Source: CAWANF01 sp963783355
GTDB lineage: Bacteria; Bacteroidota; Rhodothermia; Balneolales; DATFMH01
Direction: 5' to 3'
DNA length: 64,000 nucleotides
NCBI GenBank assembly: GCA_963783355.1
Contig: CAWANF010000007.1
Coordinates: 1 to 64,000 of the forward strand
Shown one piece after another: positions 53,271 to 61,008 of the stretch. How positions within the stretch are numbered: position 1 is the stretch's first letter; each line of letters starts with the position of its first letter. Both the position numbers and the translations under genes were made by a program. The notes below the pieces were generated by a model. The model was not told where the DNA came from. It worked only from the letters and a program-made list of their open reading frames with translations, and did not search any database.

Positions 53271-54491
53271 ATGGCCAAGTGTTTTGCTTTATTAGGATGG
53301 AGTCTCCCCGTAATTGAAAGTGTGGATAAACTGGATAAACCCTACGTGGTTGTATCCTTCCCGGATTTCGAATCATACGCTAAAGAACACGATATTCCTT
53401 TTGTTCCCTGGAAATTTGACGAATGGAATGAACATACGACCGCCTTGCAGCTTGCTGAGAAATTAAAGCCATACAATGTCGATGTGGCCGTTCCCTTATT
53501 TGAAGAAACCGTTGAATGGGCCGGTGCATTGAATTCTATTTATCGTGATGATCCACGGGTTCTGAATCGTGCTTTTTTGTTCCGAAATAAAGCAATGATG
53601 AAACGTAAAGCCATGCTGGCCGGTATTCGGGTCGGACTGTTTGAAGAAGTTCACAACAAAGAGCAGGTCGCTCAATTCATGAAACGTTTGAATGAAGCTC
53701 AATTACAGCTTCCCGGTGAAGAGGATTATTGGGTGCACCTTAAACCTTTTAACGCAGCAGGAACGGTTGGTCATAAACTGTTAAGAAGCAAAAAGGATAT
53801 TGATGAAAAATTGAATGATAAAGATTTCCCCTGTTTGGTCGAGAGTCACTTACCCGGCAGAGAATTTTCTTGTGAAGCATTCATTCACAACGGTAAAGTC
53901 CGTTTTTTGAATATTACTGAATATGTTCATTTAGGCTATTCTAACTTTATCCCAAATGGCCCGGAACTCGAAGAAAAACGCCCCATCATCGCAAAAGCCA
54001 TCGATGATCTTGTGAAAGCATTCGGTATCGAGTATGGTATGATTCATCCGGAATGGTTCCTGACGGAAAATAATGAGATTAGCTTTGGCGAGGTTGCCAG
54101 CCGTATTCCGGGCGGACATATCCTCGAACTGGTATCCCGTTCTTTTGATTTTGATGCCCTGGCTGCATTCGTACTCTGTCACGACCCGGAAACTACGGAA
54201 GAGGAACTGGCAGCAATCTTTCCGCCAAAAGATTATCATCCAACTAAATATTCAGGCAGCTTAATGGTATATCCAAAACCGGGTTATATTACGGAACTCA
54301 ATATACCGGAAGAGCTCAAAGAGGATCCTTATTTCGAAGAACACACCTTGTTTCCGCCATCGGCTCATAAAGTCTCTAATAATCGTGAAGGGTTCGGTAA
54401 CCATTACGGAACCGTTTTCTTTCAGGGTGACGATCCAAAACGTATGAAAGATCTTCTTTTGCATTATGAAGATGTAGACTTTTACGTTTAG
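53271..54491 (+). CDS. ATP-grasp ligase (amino-acid ligase / carbamoyl-phosphate-synthase-like)
   Basis: 406 residues. An N-terminal Rossmann-like pre-ATP-grasp domain (CFALLGWSLPVIESVDKLDK) precedes an ATP-grasp core with the phosphate-binding loop FNAAGTVGHKLL, the adenine region CLVESHLPGREFSCEAFIHN and the metal/phosphate motif EYGMIHPEWF...FGEVASRIPGG (E274, R278). This layout matches carboxylate-amine ligases such as BacD-type L-amino-acid ligases and biotin-carboxylase-like enzymes. The substrates cannot be read from sequence. It is first of a plus-strand trio with an unknown 661-residue protein (156 bp downstream) and alanine racemase, suggesting ligation of an amino acid, possibly D-alanine. 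ATG at 53271. Confidence 0.85.
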   Translation: MAKCFALLGWSLPVIESVDKLDKPYVVVSFPDFESYAKEHDIPFVPWKFDEWNEHTTALQLAEKLKPYNVDVAVPLFEETVEWAGALNSIYRDDPRVLNRAFLFRNKAMMKRKAMLAGIRVGLFEEVHNKEQVAQFMKRLNEAQLQLPGEEDYWVHLKPFNAAGTVGHKLLRSKKDIDEKLNDKDFPCLVESHLPGREFSCEAFIHNGKVRFLNITEYVHLGYSNFIPNGPELEEKRPIIAKAIDDLVKAFGIEYGMIHPEWFLTENNEISFGEVASRIPGGHILELVSRSFDFDALAAFVLCHDPETTEEELAAIFPPKDYHPTKYSGSLMVYPKPGYITELNIPEELKEDPYFEEHTLFPPSAHKVSNNREGFGNHYGTVFFQGDDPKRMKDLLLHYEDVDFYV

Positions 54492-54647
54492 AACCTGCTT
54501 TTTGTCCCGATTTCTAAGATTATTGGTAAAAAATTCTAAAGACTCCACAATTTATATCTGGGTTTTGGGGTCTGTTTTTACCGTTTACGGCAACCTGTCC
54601 GATTGTCAGAATCAGAATATAAATAAATCCTACGCTAACGTACATTT

Positions 54648-56633
54648 ATGCCTGAGTCAACAGCCCATTTCAGGGAGATAGAAAAACATTTTAAGAATAT
54701 TCTAAGTGAACTGGAATCAACCAAACCATTTGCCCGGCCTCGTTATATAAATCGTTTGTTATCAAGTGCAGATACATTACTGGAATCCTCCGATGGCAAA
54801 GATCTCATTTTCAATAATTTAAACAGGATGAATGAGTATGGTTTATTTAGAGACACTCCCTGGGATGATCCCGGAAAATTAGTACCCGGCCTGGTAGGAG
54901 GTACCTTAAAATCCGGCGGTTTACAAACCGTTATGGAAATATTGAGTGATTTACGTATGTCTGCTATCGTATCCGGGGTTTTGAAAGATGACCGATGCAA
55001 ACCGGAAGAAGCACGTTTGTTTGTCGAGGATGTCCTGGTACAAAATCTGGATCTGATGTTTCCGGGAGTGACGGAATACAACAGGGGAATATCAGAAACC
55101 GACCGTAAAAAAATTCAGATCCTTTTTGAGCATCTTAAAGATCAGATTCATTTTGACGTCATCAGGGATAAGCTGGCTATTGAAATAGAGATGATTTGCG
55201 CACAGCGTCCGATACTTACCGGCCGTGTCTTACAAATCATTCAACTTGTGAATAAGCATATTGCTTTACAGGAAAAGAGCGAAGAAACGCAACAGCTTCG
55301 TTTATACGTCGATGCCGTTTACCAGCCATCCGCCCGTGCAGCCGCAGCCGGAGATATTTCAGCTTACCAGAAAGTCCTGAATTCACTGAACAGGAATGAA
55401 CTGAGTGAAGAGGCTAAGTCCCTTGCTGTTAAAATGATGCAAACCGGTTTATGCAACCCGTTCCATGCCATTTTTATTGAAAGCATAAAGAATGATGACC
55501 ATTTGTTAATCGAATCTCTGGGGTTAAATGAAACGGGAATTGTTCAATTCAAGAAACACAAAAATCAGATATCTAAACTGATCGATATTATTGCCAAACC
55601 TGATATATGCCAGGTCATTTATGGGTTTGGCCGCATGCTGGAACGCGGTCTTCTTGATCGGCAGCCGGTACGTAGCGGGCTTTTCCGACTTATGGATTGT
55701 GAAATTTCCAAAGAATCGGAAATAGAAATTATGAAATCAGCCCAGGCAAAGGGTGATTTATCGGCCCGTGAGGTATTGCTTGCCGATACGGTTAGTGTGC
55801 TCGGTTTACCCCTTGGGGTCGGACAGGGAATGAATCCCACCTGCCAGGGTGCGCGTGGAATTAGTCTCTGGAGTATGAATGTACCCGGTAAATTGTTAAA
55901 CATGATTTTAAAAGTAGTACAAGAAAATAAACTGACGATCAATTTCGAGGGTTCATTGATTGATTCTTCCAGGCTGGTTACAGGAATGGCAAAGAAACTC
56001 GACTATAACCTGGACGCCGTATCGGTGCTGCTTGTACCACACCTCGATAAAATATATTACGAAATGATGCGATTGTGCTCTTTCCGAATGGAAGATGCCC
56101 ATAAATGGGTGAATCCCGCACTCTACGGTCAGTGGGTTCCAACCGGTTTTGCATCGGCTTACGATCCCGTTTCTCAGATGATCAGCAAATATGAAGAATT
56201 CGTCAGAATATTTTATGTAACTCATCATCCCGAATACAATAACGGACATGATATTGTCTATCCAAATCCCATCGGAATATTCATAACTTCCAATACTGGG
56301 AAACTTCTTGGATTCCATGCGATAACGATCATTCGCGTAAGACAGAGGCCGGATGGGGAAGTCCGGGTTTACTTTTGGAATCCCAATAATGAAGGAAGGC
56401 AGCATTGGGGTGGCGGTATTTCTCCATCGGTAGGTGGTAATGGTGAACAACATGGAGAATCATCCCTTCCATTCGCTCAGTTTACCTCACGGGTTTATGC
56501 CTTTCACTATCACCAAACCGATCTCGAAGATTTAACTCTGATAGATGACCAAGAGGTCAAAGCGGTTATTAAGATGGCCCGGGAAAGCTGGGGTCCATCC
56601 TATAAATGGTATGAATACAGTTTTAAAATTTAG
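54648..56633 (+). CDS. Conserved-looking protein of unknown family, putative Cys-dependent C-terminal domain
   Basis: 661 residues with no signal peptide or membrane helix. Residues 1-390 are mostly helical with repeats of amphipathic helices. The C-terminal region has a striking GMNPTCQGARGISLWSMN block with C399 followed by a helix, as in the papain/transglutaminase fold. Downstream are VRVYFWNPNNEGRQHWGGG (H586) and GNGEQHGESSLPFAQFTSRV (H602), possible histidine partners. That assignment is pattern-based and unproven. It lies 12 bp upstream of alr and is clearly co-transcribed. With an ATP-grasp ligase upstream it may act on an amide or peptide product. ATG at 54648. I do not recognise the family. 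Confidence 0.7.
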   Translation: MPESTAHFREIEKHFKNILSELESTKPFARPRYINRLLSSADTLLESSDGKDLIFNNLNRMNEYGLFRDTPWDDPGKLVPGLVGGTLKSGGLQTVMEILSDLRMSAIVSGVLKDDRCKPEEARLFVEDVLVQNLDLMFPGVTEYNRGISETDRKKIQILFEHLKDQIHFDVIRDKLAIEIEMICAQRPILTGRVLQIIQLVNKHIALQEKSEETQQLRLYVDAVYQPSARAAAAGDISAYQKVLNSLNRNELSEEAKSLAVKMMQTGLCNPFHAIFIESIKNDDHLLIESLGLNETGIVQFKKHKNQISKLIDIIAKPDICQVIYGFGRMLERGLLDRQPVRSGLFRLMDCEISKESEIEIMKSAQAKGDLSAREVLLADTVSVLGLPLGVGQGMNPTCQGARGISLWSMNVPGKLLNMILKVVQENKLTINFEGSLIDSSRLVTGMAKKLDYNLDAVSVLLVPHLDKIYYEMMRLCSFRMEDAHKWVNPALYGQWVPTGFASAYDPVSQMISKYEEFVRIFYVTHHPEYNNGHDIVYPNPIGIFITSNTGKLLGFHAITIIRVRQRPDGEVRVYFWNPNNEGRQHWGGGISPSVGGNGEQHGESSLPFAQFTSRVYAFHYHQTDLEDLTLIDDQEVKAVIKMARESWGPSYKWYEYSFKI

Positions 56634-56645
56634 CCAAATGAATAA

Positions 56646-57830
56646 ATGGAAGTAAAGGAAAAAACAAAAACGAGTGTAAAACACTCATCCAGAATCGAAC
56701 TAAGCCAGTCTGCTCTTAAGAAAAATGTGGATTTTATACGAACTAAAGTGAGTGAACATACGATCATTTCAGCGGTGGTTAAAGCCAATGCCTATGGGCA
56801 TGGCATTGGAATATTTGTACCTATGGCTGAAAAATGTGGTATTCATCATTTTGCAGTGGCCTCCAGCTACGAAGCCTGGGAAGTACTCAAATCCATCACC
56901 AGGCATTCTACCATCTTGATCATGGGGATACTTCATCCTGAAGACATGGAATGGGTCATTGAAAACGAAATCGAGTTTTTCGTTTTCGATTTCGAACGAC
57001 TTCGCGAATCCTGTGAAACAGCACAGAGAATCGGGAAAAAAGCCATTATACACCTTGAAGTGGAAACGGGTGGAAATCGCACGGGTTTGCCGGAAGATCA
57101 ATTATCCGAAGCCCTTTCGTTCCTAAAAAAGAACAAACAGTGCCTCCAATTCAAGGGGTTGTGTACTCATTATGCCGGCATTGAAACGCTTGCAAACCAG
57201 TTCCGTATCGTTAAACAGATCCAAAAATTTAATGAGTTGTATGAATCCACAAAAAAATTCGGATATATACCGGAATTACGGCATACGGCCTGTTCTGCTG
57301 CTACACTCGCCTTTCCGGAAACAACCATGGACATGGTTCGCGTCGGAACGGCATTATACGGATTGTGGCCCAGTCCGGATATCTATAATCTTCACCTGAT
57401 GCATGAAAATAAAATAAAAGACCACCCTTTAACCAGAGTGCTTACCTGGAAAACACGCATAATGCATATCAAACGGATTTATAAAGATGATTTCGTCGGA
57501 TATGGCACCAGTTTCCAGGCTCCCAGAAATATGACCATTGCCGTCATTCCTATCGGTTATTCAAACGGCTACGATCGTTCGCTTTCAAATCGGGGATACG
57601 TGCTGATTAAAGGGAAAAAAGCACCTATCGTAGGTTTAATCAATATGAATGTATTTATGGTTGATATTTCTGCAATTCAGGATGTGGAAGTGGGTGAAGA
57701 GGTTGTTTTGGTAGGCCGTCAAAAGAATAACACTATCTCTATTAAATCTTTTTCAGAATTTTCCAACTCCATTAATAACGAATTTGTGAGCCGCCTTCCT
57801 GATGCTATCCCACGTTATAAGGTCAGATGA
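56646..57830 (+). CDS. alr: Alanine racemase
   Basis: 394 residues. PLP lysine K46 in SAVVKANAYGHG, barrel motifs GLCTHYAG, RHTACSAATLAFPE and MVRVGTALYGLWP (the arginine near the PLP pyridine), and the second-subunit catalytic tyrosine in VGYGTSF. The C-terminal beta domain carries VIPIGYSNGYDRSLSNRG and GLINMNVFMVDIS. It interconverts L- and D-alanine, normally for peptidoglycan. Here it follows the unknown 661-residue protein by 12 bp instead of a typical wall gene, so it may supply D-alanine to the ATP-grasp ligase. Whether a second, housekeeping alr exists is not visible. ATG at 56646. Confidence 0.93.
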   Translation: MEVKEKTKTSVKHSSRIELSQSALKKNVDFIRTKVSEHTIISAVVKANAYGHGIGIFVPMAEKCGIHHFAVASSYEAWEVLKSITRHSTILIMGILHPEDMEWVIENEIEFFVFDFERLRESCETAQRIGKKAIIHLEVETGGNRTGLPEDQLSEALSFLKKNKQCLQFKGLCTHYAGIETLANQFRIVKQIQKFNELYESTKKFGYIPELRHTACSAATLAFPETTMDMVRVGTALYGLWPSPDIYNLHLMHENKIKDHPLTRVLTWKTRIMHIKRIYKDDFVGYGTSFQAPRNMTIAVIPIGYSNGYDRSLSNRGYVLIKGKKAPIVGLINMNVFMVDISAIQDVEVGEEVVLVGRQKNNTISIKSFSEFSNSINNEFVSRLPDAIPRYKVR

Positions 57831-58219
57831 AGGTCATTCCATTTCAATAATGGTATAAACAAAAAAGATTTTCATTCTATCCTATTGATATGGAGATGAA
57901 TTTTTTACCAGGAATGTATTATATTTACAGCTTAAATTTCACTTATTCGGGTGAAATATTTCAATCGAGAGAAATATAATTAAAAAGATTTACCGCCATT
58001 ATGGACAACCGATAAATCTGATTTTTACAGATTTAAAAATTAATCCATAAGAAGATTAACAGGTAAAATTTTATGAACTATGAATGGAATTATCTGTCAC
58101 CATTTATTTAAATTACAGCCATTCTTTCCCGAATATTGATGAATTATCATTGCATTTATGTAAAAGTACGTTAATATTAACGTACACTTTTTTTAATACC
58201 AAAATCATTAAATCAAAAA
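57831..58219. other. Spacer upstream of fdxA
   Basis: 389 AT-rich bases without a gene. The main feature is a 20-base perfect palindrome at 58166-58185, listed separately. No terminator for the alr trio was recognised in the first 300 bases. Confidence 0.55.
58166..58185. promoter_or_regulatory. Perfect 20-bp palindrome upstream of fdxA
   Basis: GTACGTTAATATTAACGTAC is its own reverse complement. It ends 34 bases before the fdxA ATG, is preceded by AAAA and followed by ACTTTTTTT. It is either an operator for a dimeric regulator or a terminator stem with a T-run. Confidence 0.6.
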
Positions 58220-58522
58220 ATGGCATATATAGTAACAGAACCTTGCATTAATTGTCGGTATACCGACTGTGCAGCGGTATGCCCTGTAGACGCATTCCGT
58301 GAAGGCCCGAATTTCCTGACCATCGATCCTGATGAATGTATCGATTGCGATGCTTGTGTATCCGAATGTCCGGTTGAAGCTATCTACCCGGATGATGAAG
58401 TACCTGAAAAATGGGAACATTATATTGATTGGAACGCCCGTTTGGCTGACAAATGGTCAGATAAGGTAATCAATGAAACCAAAGGTCCGTTGCCAGAAGC
58501 AGAAAAATGGGCTGAGAGTTGA
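58220..58522 (+). CDS. fdxA: 7Fe ferredoxin ([3Fe-4S][4Fe-4S], FdxA type)
   Basis: 100 residues aligned end to end with Azotobacter ferredoxin I: YIVTEPCINCRYTDCAAVCP, GPNFLTIDPDECIDCDACVS, ECPVEAIYPDDEVPEKW and the LPEAEKW tail. By that alignment C9, C17 and C50 bind the 3Fe cluster and C21, C40, C43 and C46 the 4Fe cluster; C12 is extra. The free Cys after VD in the Azotobacter protein is alanine here (VDAF). It is a small electron carrier, often used in oxidative stress or redox enzymes. ATG at 58220. It is probably monocistronic, with a 20-bp palindrome 34 bases upstream as a candidate operator. Confidence 0.94.
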   Translation: MAYIVTEPCINCRYTDCAAVCPVDAFREGPNFLTIDPDECIDCDACVSECPVEAIYPDDEVPEKWEHYIDWNARLADKWSDKVINETKGPLPEAEKWAES

Positions 58523-58608
58523 AGACAAGAAAGATGAAATGAAAGAAGACTGGTAAGATTCACCGCTTCTTTACGAACCAAATTCTTTTATCCTGTTTAT
58601 TTTTTTAA

Positions 58609-59475
58609 GTGATACCTAATCCGGCATTACTACCTAATTTTAAGCATCCTGTCATCCGGGGCAGGATGCTTGATTTAACGAATCCGTTAGTAATGGGTAT
58701 TTTAAATGTCACCCCGGATTCTTTTTCTGATGGGGGCCGGTTTACATCCGAAAAAAAAGCCTTGCAGCATATCGAGACAATGGTGAAAGAGGGTGCCGGC
58801 ATCATCGATATTGGAGGAGAATCTACACGGCCGGGCGCTGCTTATATTACCGCACCAGAAGAAATTAACCGGGTTTTGCCAATCTTACAGGCTGCCATCC
58901 CAAAATACCCGGATTCGCTATTCTCTATCGACACAACAAAATACGAAGTAGCTAAAGCGGCTCTGGAATCCGGAGCCCATTTCGTGAATGATGTCAGTGG
59001 ATTGCAAAAAGAACCACGGCTTGCAGAACTCTGCGTTGAGTACAATGTCCCACTGATCCTGATGCATTCCAAGGGTGATCCAAAAGTGATGCAGAAAAAC
59101 CCACAGTATGATGATGTCCTCAGGGAAGTTGAAGAATTCTTCAAAAAACAAATCGCTTTGGCCAATTCATACGGACTCGACAATATCATCATTGATCCGG
59201 GCATTGGTTTCGGCAAAAACCTGGAACACAATTTAACCCTGCTGGCACACTTAGATCAATTTACTTCGCCGGGATATCCAATCCTGCTTGGAGCATCGAG
59301 AAAATCCATGATATCTAAAATACTTGATGATCGTCCCGTCGAAGGCCGCTTACCGGCCACGCTTGCCATTCATTACGATGCTATGATGCGGGGCGCCAAA
59401 GTTATTCGCGTTCATGATGTTAAAGAAGCATCAGATACCGTAGCCATATTTAAAGCCATTCATTCCTTTTTATAG
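58609..59475 (+). CDS. folP: Dihydropteroate synthase
   Basis: 288 residues. The TIM-barrel motifs are all present: MGILNVTPDSFSDGGRF, DIGGESTRPGA, SIDTTKYEVAKAALESGAHF, VNDVSGLQ, IIIDPGIGFGKNLEHNL, LGASRKSMI and RVHDV. It condenses p-aminobenzoate with the pterin pyrophosphate in folate synthesis and is the sulfonamide target. GTG start at 58609; an ATG 20 codons in (58669) is possible, but the segment between resembles the normal family N-terminus. cdaA follows on the same strand, a pairing known from other phyla. A dispersed repeat starts at the stop codon. Confidence 0.97.
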   Translation: MIPNPALLPNFKHPVIRGRMLDLTNPLVMGILNVTPDSFSDGGRFTSEKKALQHIETMVKEGAGIIDIGGESTRPGAAYITAPEEINRVLPILQAAIPKYPDSLFSIDTTKYEVAKAALESGAHFVNDVSGLQKEPRLAELCVEYNVPLILMHSKGDPKVMQKNPQYDDVLREVEEFFKKQIALANSYGLDNIIIDPGIGFGKNLEHNLTLLAHLDQFTSPGYPILLGASRKSMISKILDDRPVEGRLPATLAIHYDAMMRGAKVIRVHDVKEASDTVAIFKAIHSFL

Positions 59476-59831
59476 AACACGGACGACACAGATAAAAAAT
59501 GGATTTTCGCAGATTAATTATTAAAACAGAAAATGTTGATGATTTTTGTATTTGGTTATTAGATTTTTATAGTCAATGATTGTTAGAGATTTGTGAACTC
59601 CCATCCTTCTTTTTCCGTATTTCCATTTTCCGTTCATATTTTTCTTTTTTTGTAAGGATTCTATTTATTTTTCGTCCTTAATTGCGGAAAGCCTTATTTT
59701 TTTCAAAATCTTTGTGTTACTTATACACTAAGTGGAACATGATGAATGTTTATTTAATACAGGCTGTTTTATTCTAGTGACCATCATGTTCTTATGAGTA
59801 TTTTTTTAAACCGTATAGCAATGATCATACA
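59476..59831. other. Spacer between folP and cdaA
   Basis: No gene is seen. GAACACGGACGACACAGAT at 59475-59493 begins at the folP stop and matches a sequence at 10165-10183 in 17 of 19 bases. Very T-rich DNA follows, and then the ECF-like promoter motif at 59651, listed separately. Confidence 0.55.
59651..59680 (+). promoter_or_regulatory. ECF-sigma-like promoter motif upstream of cdaA
   Basis: TGTAAGGATTCT at 59651 and CGTCCTTA at 59673-59680; GTC lies 23 bases from the first T, as in the copies at 12009 (minus) and 27981. It would give cdaA a leader of about 150 bases. Confidence 0.45.
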
Positions 59832-60650
59832 GTGAAAATAATTCCAATAGGTTTTCTGGATTTTGGATTTAAGGATTTCATAGAAACCTTTATCATCGCT
59901 ATTTCCATTTATTATCTTTATAAATGGATAAGGGGTTCGTTTGCTGTACCGGCCTTTATCGGGCTAATCGTTGTTTTAGCTATCAATGCCATCGTCAGTG
60001 TCCTGGGCCTGACCACTATCAATTATATCCTGCGCTCTATCATGGACGTGGGAGTTATCGCCGTTTTCATCATTTTCCAACCTGAAATAAGACGATTACT
60101 TTATAATATCGGGCAAAACACCAATTTCGATCGAATATTTACCAAGTCGCAATCGGAGTCGGTCATTGACGAAGTGATCGAAGCCGTGAAAACGTTGTCA
60201 CGAACCAAAACCGGAGCTTTAATTGTGTTCGCTAAATCCTCCAGTCTTCAGGATTTGGTAGACGCCGGCATCAAACTGGATGCTAAAATCAGCAGCCAGT
60301 TGCTTGTAACGATATTCAATAAAGAAACGCCCTTGCACGATGGCGCCGTCATCATTCGAAATAACCGGATAATGGCCTCAAGCTGTTATCTTCCCATCAG
60401 CCAAAACCGCAATATTTCATCCGTTTTTGGTACCCGTCACCGCGCGGCCGTTGGTATCAGCGAAAGCAATAATGTCTTTGTTTTGATTGTCTCAGAAGAA
60501 ACCGGACGTGTTTCCGTGGCCAAAAACGGAGCACTGACCAGTGGACTCACCATTCAAAAACTGCGTACCGAGATGTATGAAAATCTGGGTGAAGAAAGCA
60601 TGTCCGATCAGGGAATGGCCTTCTCACAACCCGAACTGGATATTAAATAA
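59832..60650 (+). CDS. cdaA: Diadenylate cyclase CdaA (DisA_N domain, c-di-AMP synthase)
   Basis: 272 residues. Three N-terminal membrane helices (about 15-85) are followed by the DisA_N catalytic domain with DGA at 170-172 (TPLHDGAVIIRNNRI) and RHR at 202-204 (GTRHRAAVGISE). These are the residues that bind ATP and metal for c-di-AMP synthesis. c-di-AMP usually controls potassium and osmolyte transport and cell-wall homeostasis. GTG start at 59832 yields the family N-terminus KIIPIGFLDFGFKDFIE. No YbbR-domain (CdaR) gene follows, unlike in Firmicutes. Confidence 0.95.
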   Translation: MKIIPIGFLDFGFKDFIETFIIAISIYYLYKWIRGSFAVPAFIGLIVVLAINAIVSVLGLTTINYILRSIMDVGVIAVFIIFQPEIRRLLYNIGQNTNFDRIFTKSQSESVIDEVIEAVKTLSRTKTGALIVFAKSSSLQDLVDAGIKLDAKISSQLLVTIFNKETPLHDGAVIIRNNRIMASSCYLPISQNRNISSVFGTRHRAAVGISESNNVFVLIVSEETGRVSVAKNGALTSGLTIQKLRTEMYENLGEESMSDQGMAFSQPELDIK

Positions 60651-61008
60651 ATCGTTTGGGTAAGATGCAGTACAAATCGAAATATATTTGTTTTGTTGCG
60701 GTATTTTATAAGATGCCACTGAGCGGGTAATTAATATTCAGCTACCTCTTACATTTCTTCGTATAATCAATGTTTTTAATGATTTTATTTTGATTATATC
60801 CCTGCTTTAATCCTTTGCAGCTCTGTGCCTTTTTAGCTTCTTAATCTAACTTTTAAGCAAAAATTGATTATGATCTTATAGTAATAGGACAACATAATGA
60901 CTTGTAAATTTTGTACTTTCATTGTAACAAGATTTTTACAGTTCATATTTTTATCAATATCAGAGCATTTACGTCCCTTTTTGGGATATAAGAAATAAGG
61001 AGCTAATC
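60651..61008. other. AT-rich spacer upstream of methylmalonyl-CoA mutase
   Basis: 358 bases with no gene. I looked for a cobalamin riboswitch (B12 box and its stems) and did not find one. A good ribosome site, AAGGAG, lies eight bases before the GTG at 61009. No promoter could be assigned. Confidence 0.5.

Noticed and set aside
60651..61008. Cobalamin riboswitch upstream of the B12-dependent mutase
   Set aside because: No B12-box consensus or the supporting stems could be found in this AT-rich spacer.
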